From Candidatus Bathyarchaeota archaeon (GTDB lineage: Archaea > Thermoproteota > Bathyarchaeia > TCS64), in the NCBI GenBank assembly GCA_937877765.1, contig CALGBN010000267.1:1-8139 (forward strand): a stretch of 8,139 bases of DNA. The letters run 5' to 3'. Every line of letters starts with the position of its first letter. The first letter of the stretch is position 1. The translations under genes were made by a program, and so were the position numbers. Shown here one piece after another: positions 1 to 6,472 of this stretch. The notes below the pieces were generated by a model that saw only the letters and a program-made list of their open reading frames with translations, searched no databases and was not told where the DNA came from.

Positions 1-65
1 TACGGCGACCACCGATATCTACACCGTCTAATTCGTCGGCAGCGTCAGATGTGTATAAGAGACAG
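1..65 (+). other. Illumina P5/Nextera adapter (synthetic, not genomic)
   Basis: Bases 1-24 match the P5 flow-cell adapter from its sixth base, with one difference (T instead of G at 16). Bases 25-32 (CGTCTAAT) fill the place of the 8-base i5 index. Bases 33-46 are the Nextera read-1 linker, and 47-65 (AGATGTGTATAAGAGACAG) are the Tn5 mosaic end. Genomic sequence starts at about base 66. Any reading frame or protein tail crossing this boundary is artificial. Confidence 0.98.
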
Positions 66-438
66 GTCCACTTGTAAGGTCTCTTAGACGTTTCACAGGT
101 CGATTCTGTTTCATGGTTTCAAGACCCATGGTGGGTTCTATGGCTCTGATGAGTATGCCGCCGACCCCATCATCGTGGGCGATCAGGTTCAGCATCCAAT
201 ACTGGTGCACATTATAGATGAAAACATGCCCCGGCTCCTCAAACATCACCCGGTTATACGTCTTCAAACCCTCAAAGGCACGACTAGCAGGATCATCAGC
301 ACCAAAATACGCCTCAGTCTCAACTATTACCCCACCGAGAAGCATATCGCCCAATCTACGAACCAGTATCTTACCTAGGAGCTCCTGTGCTACTGTGTCT
401 GTTCTGCGCCTGTAGAAGCTTCTCGGTAAGACTTGCAT
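66..438 (-). CDS. 3-methyladenine DNA glycosylase, AAG/MPG family (3' end cut by adapter)
   Basis: This is a base-excision repair enzyme that flips alkylated or deaminated purines (such as 3-methyladenine) out of DNA and cuts the N-glycosidic bond. The visible 124 residues hold the family core: VETEAY at 39-44, with E42 matching the water-activating glutamate and Y44 the stacking tyrosine of the human enzyme. DPASRA follows at 49-54, then the MFEEPG turn, N84 in the WMLN segment, and LIRAIEP at 96-102. Family members run to roughly 180-230 residues, so about a third is missing. Only the first base of residue 125 is genomic; the apparent tail VSYTHLTLPTN is translated adapter. R53 stands where the human enzyme has a histidine, and H78 lies where human has the wedge tyrosine. 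I recall similar variants in archaeal members. The ATG at 438 sits about 25 bases downstream of a TATA-like box, which suggests a leaderless mRNA. It is divergent from the phosphatase gene. Confidence 0.93.
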
Positions 439-458
439 GCTACAATTATTACCTCAAT

Positions 459-468
459 GATTTATAGC
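459..468. promoter_or_regulatory. TATA-like box between divergent genes
   Basis: TTTATA at 461-466 (TATAAA on the minus strand) is centred about 26 bases from the minus-strand ATG at 438. That is the archaeal TATA-to-transcription-start spacing, so the glycosylase mRNA is probably leaderless. Read on the plus strand, the same element would place a start at about 490, just ahead of the phosphatase start codons at 495 and 504. The 56-base gap holds no second box as good, so one element may serve both directions. This is inference from position and sequence only. Confidence 0.5.
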
Positions 469-494
469 CCCAACGTCCAGCAATTATCAAACCG

Positions 495-1277
495 GTGCAA
501 ACAATGGAAACCCTCCATAAACTACTACATACATTAAGCGACAACATCCAGAGCAAAGTTCTCACAGTCACTCCACAGCGTGGAACCATGCCTTACAACA
601 AGTTCAAAGACCTACTGGACAAACAAGCACAAGACGCCATCATCGAGACCCTCACCAAACACAAGATAGATGCCACGCTCATTAGCGAAGAAGGTGACCA
701 AGTCTTCGGCACCGGTGAATACATCATCACCGCTGACCCGGTGGATGGTACATCAAATCTAAGCCGAGGATTACCTCCAGCCGTACTCAGCCTCAGCATA
801 GCAACAGAGCCACATCAAAGCAAGGTTGTGGCTGGGATCGTCACCAACTTTTACACAGGTGAGACCTACTACGCTGAAAAAGACAAGGGCGCAACACTGG
901 ACGGTTACCCAGTCAAGACGTCACCCTACATACCATACAGGCATGGACTCATCGGCATGGATATCAGCAAAGACCCCAGACTAGAAAAAACAACAATTCT
1001 CATCTCAGAGAGTCGCCACACACGCCAAGAAGGATGTAGTGCATCTAGCCTATGTCATGTAGCTGCAGGGGTTCTTGACGCTCATATTGATCTACGTGGA
1101 ATCGTAAGAGCCACAGACATCAGCGCAGGGCTATTCATAATAGAGGAAGCAGGCGGTGTCTATAGTATAAACGGAGAGTTATTTGGGGATCTACCGTTAA
1201 CCAGAGCAACTAGATGTAATGTAGTAGCCGCCAACACCAAGCGTCTCCACGATGAGATACTGGAGCTAATAGAATGA
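495..1277 (+). CDS. Inositol monophosphatase / fructose-1,6-bisphosphatase family phosphatase
   Basis: This is a Mg2+-dependent sugar or inositol phosphatase of the IMPase/FBPase superfamily. The metal-site motifs are in order: ISEE at 63-66, DPVDGTSN at 81-88 (D81, D84) and the C-terminal RATDISAGLFIIEEAGG at 205-221, where D208 is the third metal aspartate. The 260-residue length is typical of archaeal members, several of which act on both inositol-1-phosphate and fructose-1,6-bisphosphate. Sequence alone does not settle the substrate. The start is ambiguous. GTG at 495 lies only a few bases from the transcription start predicted from the TATA-like box, while the in-frame ATG at 504 has GGTG six bases upstream as a possible weak ribosome site. 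The choice changes only three residues. It overlaps sfsA by four bases (ATGA), which implies co-translation. Confidence 0.93.
   Translation: MQTMETLHKLLHTLSDNIQSKVLTVTPQRGTMPYNKFKDLLDKQAQDAIIETLTKHKIDATLISEEGDQVFGTGEYIITADPVDGTSNLSRGLPPAVLSLSIATEPHQSKVVAGIVTNFYTGETYYAEKDKGATLDGYPVKTSPYIPYRHGLIGMDISKDPRLEKTTILISESRHTRQEGCSASSLCHVAAGVLDAHIDLRGIVRATDISAGLFIIEEAGGVYSINGELFGDLPLTRATRCNVVAANTKRLHDEILELIE
1262..1265 (+). promoter_or_regulatory. Ribosome binding site for sfsA
   Basis: GGAG lies eight bases before the ATG at 1274, inside the end of the phosphatase gene. It supports independent re-initiation at the ATGA overlap and this choice of start. Confidence 0.6.
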
Positions 1278-1978
1278 AGCACCCGTCAACGCCTATACCA
1301 GCAACACTTCTAGAGAGACCCAACAGATTCCTAGGCGTCGTAGACCTAGAAGGCGACCACGTTGAGTGTTTTATCCCGAACCCAGGTAGAATGCATGAAC
1401 TCATGGTACCGGGCACCAGAGTCTACCTCATCCATAAGCCCGGAGACCACCGCAAAACAAGCTACGATCTAACCCTAGTTGATTACAATAATACCTTGGT
1501 GAGCATCGACAGCAGGCTACCCAACTACATGCTACAAGAAGCCATCAATCAAAACAAACTACCAGAGTTCAAATACTACACGGTAGAACGTAGAGAACCC
1601 AGCTTCCACGACAGCCGACTAGACCTCAAACTCAGCGATGGAAAAAATCAGATACTCTTAGAGGCGAAGAGCTGCACACTGGTGGAAGATAATATTGCTT
1701 TGTTTCCTGATGCGCCCACCAAGCGGGGAGCTCGTCACATGAATACACTCATCAAAGCACTGGAACATGGAAGAGCATCTGTATGCTTCATTATCCAACG
1801 AGATGACGCTTCCGAATGGCGTCCACACGTTGAAATGGACCCTTTATTCACGCATAACCTCAGAAAAGCCGTAAAAAACGGCGTTGAGGCCTACGCTTTC
1901 ACCTGTAAGATTACATTAGAGGGAGCAACCATAGAGAAAAGCATCCCAGTGAACCTAGAAAAACAAGCCATAGAATAA
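1274..1978 (+). CDS. sfsA: SfsA family protein (sugar fermentation stimulation protein homolog)
   Basis: This is a full-length SfsA homolog of 234 residues, the usual length. The N-terminal part carries RPNRFLG (15-21) and IPNPGRMHELMVPG (34-47), the signature of the OB-fold-like half. The C-terminal half contains D117, then E130-A-K132, followed by FPDAPTKRGARH (144-155). D117, E130 and K132 fit the PD-(D/E)XK nuclease-like arrangement known for this family. The bacterial protein was named for an effect on maltose metabolism and reported to bind DNA, but its biochemical role is unsettled, so I assign family, not function. Translation is probably coupled to the preceding phosphatase through the ATGA overlap. 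The gene ends before a 119-base gap with a new promoter, so the two genes appear to form their own small operon. Confidence 0.95.
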   Translation: MKHPSTPIPATLLERPNRFLGVVDLEGDHVECFIPNPGRMHELMVPGTRVYLIHKPGDHRKTSYDLTLVDYNNTLVSIDSRLPNYMLQEAINQNKLPEFKYYTVERREPSFHDSRLDLKLSDGKNQILLEAKSCTLVEDNIALFPDAPTKRGARHMNTLIKALEHGRASVCFIIQRDDASEWRPHVEMDPLFTHNLRKAVKNGVEAYAFTCKITLEGATIEKSIPVNLEKQAIE

Positions 1979-2053
1979 GAGACAGCCTAAACACGCTCCC
2001 TTATCGCAGAGAGCCCATAAAACCGCTTAAACGCCTAAACCATAGCGGATGAG

Positions 2054-2061
2054 TTTTTAAG
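2054..2061 (+). promoter_or_regulatory. TATA-like box ahead of the aIF1A operon
   Basis: TTTTTAAG is centred near 2057, which predicts transcription starting at about 2083 and a leader of about 15 bases. The rest of the 1979-2097 gap shows no gene, RNA or strong hairpin. The box is a plausible driver for the run from aIF1A to top6A, whose later genes have almost no intergenic room for promoters. Confidence 0.5.
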
Positions 2062-2086
2062 CACCAATACGTGTCTAACGTGGAAA

Positions 2087-2091
2087 GAGGT
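2087..2091 (+). promoter_or_regulatory. Ribosome binding site for aIF1A
   Basis: GAGGT lies six bases before the ATG at 2098 and is complementary to the conserved CACCTCC end of archaeal 16S rRNA. It fits within the short leader predicted from the TATA-like box. Confidence 0.65.
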
Positions 2092-2097
2092 CACTGA

Positions 2098-2406
2098 ATG
2101 GGAAAGAAAAAGGTACTAAGTGAGAAGAACCTCAGACAAGTAGTCTACCCCAGTGAGAACGATGTACTCGGAATAGTCCAGAAACTACTGGGCTTCGACA
2201 GAGTCCTCGTTAAATGCCAAGACGGATTTGTACGTACATGTCGCATCAGAGGAAAAATGAAGCGACGGACCTGGATAAGGGAAGGAGACATTGTGCTAAT
2301 AAGCCCATGGGACTTCCAGAATGAAGAACGCGGCGAGATCTTCCACCGCTACACTCAGAACCAGGTCGATGACCTCCGCCGTAAAGGCATTTTGCTCATT
2401 GAATAG
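2098..2406 (+). CDS. Translation initiation factor 1A (aIF1A)
   Basis: This is the archaeal counterpart of eIF1A. It binds the A site of the small ribosomal subunit and promotes start-codon selection and initiator tRNA placement. The 102 residues have the expected layout: a short basic N-terminus (GKKK), an S1/OB-fold core with the strongly conserved RIRGKMKRRTWIREGDIVL run at 49-67, PWDFQ at 70-74, and a C-terminal RYTQNQVDDLRRKGIL stretch. It lacks the long acidic C-tail of eukaryotic eIF1A, as is normal in archaea. The ATG at 2098 is supported by an upstream GAGGT and by the basic N-terminus. Fourteen bases separate its stop from rio1, and it appears to be the promoter-proximal gene of the operon. 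Confidence 0.97.
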   Translation: MGKKKVLSEKNLRQVVYPSENDVLGIVQKLLGFDRVLVKCQDGFVRTCRIRGKMKRRTWIREGDIVLISPWDFQNEERGEIFHRYTQNQVDDLRRKGILLIE

Positions 2407-2420
2407 GCTCCCTGATCGCA

Positions 2421-3224
2421 ATGTCCAACCATAGGGACCATGAGGAGAAGGGTGACGCCCTAACTCGCAAGTATGAGGAAGACGCTCTCTTCAAGGACAA
2501 GAACAAGGAAGAGTTCAGAGTCATCGAAGAGGTATTTGACCGTCTAACCCTCAAGGGTATGCACAAGCTCCTGAGCAAGGGAACCATTGACAAGCTCCAC
2601 GGAGTCGTCAAAACGGGTAAGGAAGCTAGGGTCTACTATGCAACAGACCGGGATGACCGAGAGCTTGCTATCAAGATTTACTATACTCATACCGCAGAGT
2701 TCCGTAAGGGAATGATGCAGTATATTCAGGGTGATCCACGGTTCAAGAAGGTGCGTAAGAACACCCGTAGCATGATATACACTTGGAACCAGAAAGAGTT
2801 CAACAACCTGCAGTTATGCGAGGAAGCAGGAGTCAACAGCCCAAGACCCATCGAGTTCATCAGAAACATACTCGTAATGACTTTCATCGGAGAGGATGGA
2901 ATCCCCGCACCTCTACTCAGAGAACGAGCTCCTGAAGACCCTCAAACATTCTACGAGCAGGTGCTTGACGAGATGCAGCTCATGTGGCAGAAAGCAGGAC
3001 TAGCCCATGGTGACCTCAGCGAATACAATATCATGATCAGTGACGAGAAGCCCGTTATTTTTGATGTCAGTCAAGCTATGCTAACGATACATCCTTTGGC
3101 GCAGGTACTGGTTGAACGGGATATACAGAACGTAAATTACAACTTCAAAAGACTGGGAGCGGAGATCCGTGACCCAAGAGAGCTAAAAGAGTGGATAACA
3201 GGTGGAACAGAAGACATATATTAG
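2421..3224 (+). CDS. rio1: RIO-type serine/threonine protein kinase Rio1
   Basis: This is an atypical protein kinase/ATPase that in archaea and eukaryotes acts late in small-subunit ribosome maturation. The 267 residues show an N-terminal helical part (about 1-58), then the Rio1 nucleotide loop KTGKEARVY at 64-72 and catalytic lysine K85 in AIKIY. KNTRSMIYTWNQKEFNNL (113-130) is characteristic of Rio1 and argues against Rio2. The catalytic loop HGDLSEYN is at 196-203 (D198, N203), and the metal-binding aspartate D215 lies in IFDVSQ. The ATG at 2421 is the only ATG, GTG or TTG after the in-frame stop at 2400-2402, though no clear ribosome site precedes it. The last 23 bases overlap the KH-protein gene, whose eukaryotic homolog is a partner in the same maturation pathway. 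Confidence 0.97.
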   Translation: MSNHRDHEEKGDALTRKYEEDALFKDKNKEEFRVIEEVFDRLTLKGMHKLLSKGTIDKLHGVVKTGKEARVYYATDRDDRELAIKIYYTHTAEFRKGMMQYIQGDPRFKKVRKNTRSMIYTWNQKEFNNLQLCEEAGVNSPRPIEFIRNILVMTFIGEDGIPAPLLRERAPEDPQTFYEQVLDEMQLMWQKAGLAHGDLSEYNIMISDEKPVIFDVSQAMLTIHPLAQVLVERDIQNVNYNFKRLGAEIRDPRELKEWITGGTEDIY

Positions 3225-3780
3225 AATACCCGGAGAACGAGTCGGAGCCCTCATAGGACCCGGGGGCAAGACCAAGAAACGCATCGAGGCAACGTTCCAA
3301 GTAGACTTAACAATAGACAGCGAAACTGGAAACGTGGATATTCGCGTCAAACCAGACCAATCTGATGTATCAGTTCTTTTCATAGTCCGAAACGTTGTAC
3401 GCGCAATAGGCAGAGGTTTCAGCCCGAAGAACGCGTTACAGCTCATGAACGAGGACTTTGATCTCATAATAATGGACCTTGAGGAATATGTTGGAAGAAG
3501 TAAGAACGCCCAGAACAGGGTCAAGGGTAGGATAATAGGTAAAGAGGGCAAGAGCCGCACCATGATAGAGGAGCTAACAGAGTGTCTTGTATCAGTATAT
3601 GGTGGAACAGTGGCTATAATCGGTCCCTATGATATGCTACCAGTCTCAAAAGAGGCTGTGAAGATGCTTATCAATGGATCATTCCATAAGACAGTTTGGA
3701 ATCATCTATATGCGTATAGACGCAAGATGAAAAAGGAAAAGGGAGAGCTCTGGTACGAGCCAGCCCGCCGGAGAGAATAA
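3202..3780 (+). CDS. KH-domain ribosome maturation protein, Dim2/Pno1/Krr1-like
   Basis: This is an RNA-binding protein with two KH domains. GPGG at 19-22 and GKEG at 113-116 are the two GxxG nucleotide-contacting loops. Eukaryotic Pno1/Dim2 binds pre-18S rRNA near its 3' end and works with Nob1 and Rio kinases; archaeal homologs are thought to do the same for 16S rRNA. The length of 192 residues suits the archaeal form, which lacks the eukaryotic N-terminal extension. The GTG at 3202 lies inside rio1 and is favoured because the first KH strand (TYIRIPGERVGALIG) begins at residue 5, leaving no room for a later start. Only a weak upstream purine run is seen, so translation is probably coupled to rio1. 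The stop lies three bases before top6B. Confidence 0.93.
   Translation: MEQKTYIRIPGERVGALIGPGGKTKKRIEATFQVDLTIDSETGNVDIRVKPDQSDVSVLFIVRNVVRAIGRGFSPKNALQLMNEDFDLIIMDLEEYVGRSKNAQNRVKGRIIGKEGKSRTMIEELTECLVSVYGGTVAIIGPYDMLPVSKEAVKMLINGSFHKTVWNHLYAYRRKMKKEKGELWYEPARRRE
3770..3775 (+). promoter_or_regulatory. Ribosome binding site for top6B
   Basis: GGAGAG lies eight bases before the ATG at 3784 and spans the end of the KH-protein gene. It supports this ATG as the top6B start. Confidence 0.6.
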
Positions 3781-3783
3781 TCT

Positions 3784-5370
3784 ATGTCACAGCCTGAATA
3801 CCAATCGATTAGTCCAAGCGACTTCTTCTACAGGAATAGAGAGATCGCGGGCTTCAGCAACCCCAGCAGGGCTACCTACACGGCTGTTAGGGAGCTCATA
3901 GAGAACAGCTTGGACGCAGCCGAGACCAGACTCGTACCACCCGAGATCTATCTCAGAATCAGCGAGGTCGCGGACCAAAAGGACACCGAGACCAAGATCT
4001 ATATTCTACGGGTTGAGGATAACGGGACAGGCGTCCCCGCTGAGCACGTACCCAAAGTATTTGGACAAGTCTTCTACGGCAGTAAATATGAGCTTAAGCA
4101 AGCCAGAGGCACCTTCGGGCTGGGTGGCACTATGGCGGTTATGTATGGCCAGATCACGACCCATGAGCCTGTGAAGATCGCCAGTAGTACGGGTGGCAAG
4201 ATCCATGAGTTCGTGATGAACATTGATATTCAGAACAACCGTGCTAACATTTTCAAACACACTGTAAAGGAAAACCCTACCAAGTGGCGAGGTACAGCCA
4301 TAGAGATTCAAATGGACGGCGATTACAGCCGAATCATGTACAGACTTATTGAGTATCTTAAGCAGACAGCCATGGTAGTACCCTACGCTGATATCACCTA
4401 TGTTGATCCAAGAGGTAGGCTCTACAAGTTTGAGCGGGGCACAACAAAGATGCCTCCGCTTCCCGAATCTGTGCTTCCTCATCCTCACGGTGTTGATGTT
4501 GAGACATTCAAACGGCTTATTGCGACAAAAAAAGCCAAGAACATCAAAGATTTCATGATGGATAACTTTCAAGGCGTAGGAGCCATTACTGCTGAACGAT
4601 TCCTTGAAATGGCTGAGATAAGCCAGAAAACTAAACCAAAAAAGCTAACCCCCGAAGATATTGTCAGAATCGTGCGCACCACCAAGGAATATAACAAGTT
4701 TAAGCGCCCAATCGCTAGTTGTCTGAGCCCAATAGGAGAAGAACTCTTAGAGACAGGGATCACGAAGGAGCTTGCATTAACCGAGGAAGATTATATCAAG
4801 GTGGTTACCCGCAAACCCAGCACATACCTCGGGTATCCATTCATCGTTGAAGCAGCGGTAGTAACAGGAAGAACCATAAGAAAGACCCACGGCTCAGGCA
4901 TTACACTATACCGTTTCGCAAACCGCATCCCATTACTGTTTGATGAGGGAAGCGGAGTAATCTGGAAAGCAGCTAACAAGAACATCAACTGGAAAACCTA
5001 TCGCATTGAGAGTGATACCCCACTTGTGATAGTGGTACACATCTGCAGCACCAAGATACCATACAAGAGCGTAGGAAAAGAGTTCATGGCAGACCAGCCT
5101 GAGGTCGAGAAAGAGGTAACCAACGCCATTAGAGAAGCCGCACGTGGCGTCAGAGGATTCATGAGCCGTAGACACAGGATTGCTCGTGAGAAACGTCGCC
5201 TCAATATATTCAACAAGTTCCTTCCCAAGATAGCCGAGTTTTCAGCCAGGTTAGCTGAGAGAGAACCACCGAACATAGATAAACTGCTTAGTTTAGTGAG
5301 CGCGGATATACCTGAAGTTGAGAAAAAATTAGAGGAGGTACCTGAGATTGTCGAAGAATCATCGGAGTGA
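3784..5370 (+). CDS. top6B: DNA topoisomerase VI subunit B
   Basis: This is the ATPase subunit of the A2B2 type IIB topoisomerase, which relaxes and decatenates DNA by passing one duplex through a double-strand break made by subunit A. The N-terminal GHKL ATP site is complete: ELIENSLDAAE at 37-47 (E37, N41), DNGTG at 79-83, and the GTFGLG lid at 109-114. A central helix-two-turn-helix part follows (roughly 230-305). The transducer domain includes RFANRIPLLFDEG (377-389) and TKIPYKSVGKE (423-433), the region that supplies the switch lysine contacting the ATP gamma-phosphate. The 528 residues match the usual 500-560. The C-terminus ends in an acidic glutamate-rich tail. The start is supported by GGAGAG upstream. 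The last 23 bases overlap top6A, so the two subunits are probably translated in balance. Confidence 0.97.
   Translation: MSQPEYQSISPSDFFYRNREIAGFSNPSRATYTAVRELIENSLDAAETRLVPPEIYLRISEVADQKDTETKIYILRVEDNGTGVPAEHVPKVFGQVFYGSKYELKQARGTFGLGGTMAVMYGQITTHEPVKIASSTGGKIHEFVMNIDIQNNRANIFKHTVKENPTKWRGTAIEIQMDGDYSRIMYRLIEYLKQTAMVVPYADITYVDPRGRLYKFERGTTKMPPLPESVLPHPHGVDVETFKRLIATKKAKNIKDFMMDNFQGVGAITAERFLEMAEISQKTKPKKLTPEDIVRIVRTTKEYNKFKRPIASCLSPIGEELLETGITKELALTEEDYIKVVTRKPSTYLGYPFIVEAAVVTGRTIRKTHGSGITLYRFANRIPLLFDEGSGVIWKAANKNINWKTYRIESDTPLVIVVHICSTKIPYKSVGKEFMADQPEVEKEVTNAIREAARGVRGFMSRRHRIAREKRRLNIFNKFLPKIAEFSARLAEREPPNIDKLLSLVSADIPEVEKKLEEVPEIVEESSE
5334..5339 (+). promoter_or_regulatory. Ribosome binding site that decides the top6A start (TTG)
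   Basis: GGAGGT, a near-perfect match to the anti-16S consensus, lies eight bases before the TTG at 5348, inside top6B. The competing ATG at 5393 has a GGGAGG only two bases upstream, which is too close for normal initiation. The spacing favours the TTG. Confidence 0.7.
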
Positions 5371-6433
5371 ATCAGATCGAAGAAGGGAGGCAATGGAAAG
5401 GAGCCTCACCCAGCTTGGTAACCTAATATATGATCAGATCAACAACCAAGAATTCCCATGGATACACATGCAAAGCAGGTCCACAGACAACATAGTATAC
5501 GATGCAAACATCAGACAATATGTTCTAGGACCAAGAATGATCAGACGCCATAGCAGAAACATCCGCCACATCAGACCATTCACACAACTAATCTGGACCG
5601 CTTGGTTCGCCAAAGAACTGGTAACCCAGAGAAAAACCAGCACCCTCAGGGAAACCTACTACTCAGCAAGAGGTCAACGAGATATCGAGTACAGTGACCA
5701 AACCGAGTCAGATAACATAATCACAGACCTAGAAGTAGCTCTAAACAGAGCTCGTGAAGAGTTTAACATATTCCCAGCGGAGAGAAGCAGCATCTTCGGC
5801 GATCTTACCATCGAGTACACGGTTCCCGGATACGAGGGAAGACGCACAAACCTCACTGATCACCCTGACGGCGTCATGATTGGCCCAGCTATTACCAGCA
5901 GCGAGTTCCTTGAGACAACCGCAGACAAGGTACTGGTTATTGAGAAGGGCGCCATGTTCAACAGACTCGTCGAGGAGAGGGCTCATGAAAAGTTTAACGC
6001 GTTACTTATTCAGACAGCGGGTCAAAGTCCTCGTTCTACGCGTGCCATAATTAACAGGCTGCATGAAGACTATGACCTTCCAGTGTATATCTTCACGGAC
6101 GCTGATCCATGGGGACTGCACATTGCAATGGTTATCATTAGTGGTAGCGCTAACGCTGCTCATCTTAGAGGGCTAGCTACGCCTGACGCGAAATGGATTG
6201 GGGTGCTTGGAAGCGACATCGTGAACTATAAGCTGCCTACTGAGCCGTTGACGGAGTATGACCATAAAAGACTCCACGAGTTGAAGGCTGATCCTCGGTA
6301 TGATGATCCCTTCTGGCAGGAGGAGCTTGATATCTTGTTAGAGATAGAGCAGAAGGCTGAGCTGGAGGCATTCAGCCGGTATGGCCTCACCTATATCGTT
6401 GACGAGTATCTACCAGCCAAGTTGCAGCAGTAA
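5348..6433 (+). CDS. top6A: DNA topoisomerase VI subunit A (Spo11 homolog)
   Basis: This is the DNA-cleaving subunit of topoisomerase VI and the archaeal relative of the meiotic Spo11 protein. The winged-helix/CAP domain holds the catalytic tyrosine in LRETYY (Y105, the second tyrosine, with Y104 before it). The Toprim domain has E199 in VLVIEKG and the Mg2+ pair D251 and D253 in FTDADPWG. The C-terminal EYLP near 354-357 is also typical. With the TTG start the protein has 361 residues, within the family range; starting at the ATG at 5393 would remove 15 basic, poorly conserved residues. The TTG is preferred because GGAGGT sits eight bases before it. The gene overlaps top6B by 23 bases and closes the operon; a 39-base gap follows. 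Confidence 0.97.
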   Translation: MSKNHRSESDRRREAMERSLTQLGNLIYDQINNQEFPWIHMQSRSTDNIVYDANIRQYVLGPRMIRRHSRNIRHIRPFTQLIWTAWFAKELVTQRKTSTLRETYYSARGQRDIEYSDQTESDNIITDLEVALNRAREEFNIFPAERSSIFGDLTIEYTVPGYEGRRTNLTDHPDGVMIGPAITSSEFLETTADKVLVIEKGAMFNRLVEERAHEKFNALLIQTAGQSPRSTRAIINRLHEDYDLPVYIFTDADPWGLHIAMVIISGSANAAHLRGLATPDAKWIGVLGSDIVNYKLPTEPLTEYDHKRLHELKADPRYDDPFWQEELDILLEIEQKAELEAFSRYGLTYIVDEYLPAKLQQ

Positions 6434-6461
6434 CCATTTTAACCCTATTCTACATCAAGAT

Positions 6462-6466
6462 GGTGA
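6462..6466 (+). promoter_or_regulatory. Ribosome binding site for the 65-residue membrane protein
   Basis: GGTGA lies six bases before the ATG at 6473, a good match to the archaeal anti-16S pairing sequence. It supports the small downstream frame as a translated gene. Confidence 0.55.
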
Positions 6467-6472
6467 ACGCCA

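Noticed and set aside
175..415. Two plus-strand frames of 65-67 codons
   Set aside because: They overlap the glycosylase gene on the other strand and their sequences look like random antisense translation.
1986..2040. Repeated CCTAAAC/CTTAAAC words and a CCGCT...AGCGG pairing in the gap before aIF1A
   Set aside because: Seven-base repeats at irregular spacing and a five-pair stem with a loop of about 17 bases are within chance; no array, terminator or RNA element is supported.
3183..3563. A 126-codon minus-strand frame with hydrophobic runs at its start
   Set aside because: It is antisense to the first KH domain of the Dim2/Pno1-like gene and has no ribosome site or family signal.
4006..4572. 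A 188-codon open frame on the minus strand
   Set aside because: It lies wholly inside top6B on the opposite strand, shows no recognisable motif, and the plus-strand protein is unmistakable across this span.
6434..6472. ATTTTAAC at about 6437-6444 as a TATA box for the small membrane protein
   Set aside because: The implied transcription start near 6466 would cut off the GGTGA ribosome site at 6462-6466, so the two readings conflict; the gene may simply continue the upstream transcript.
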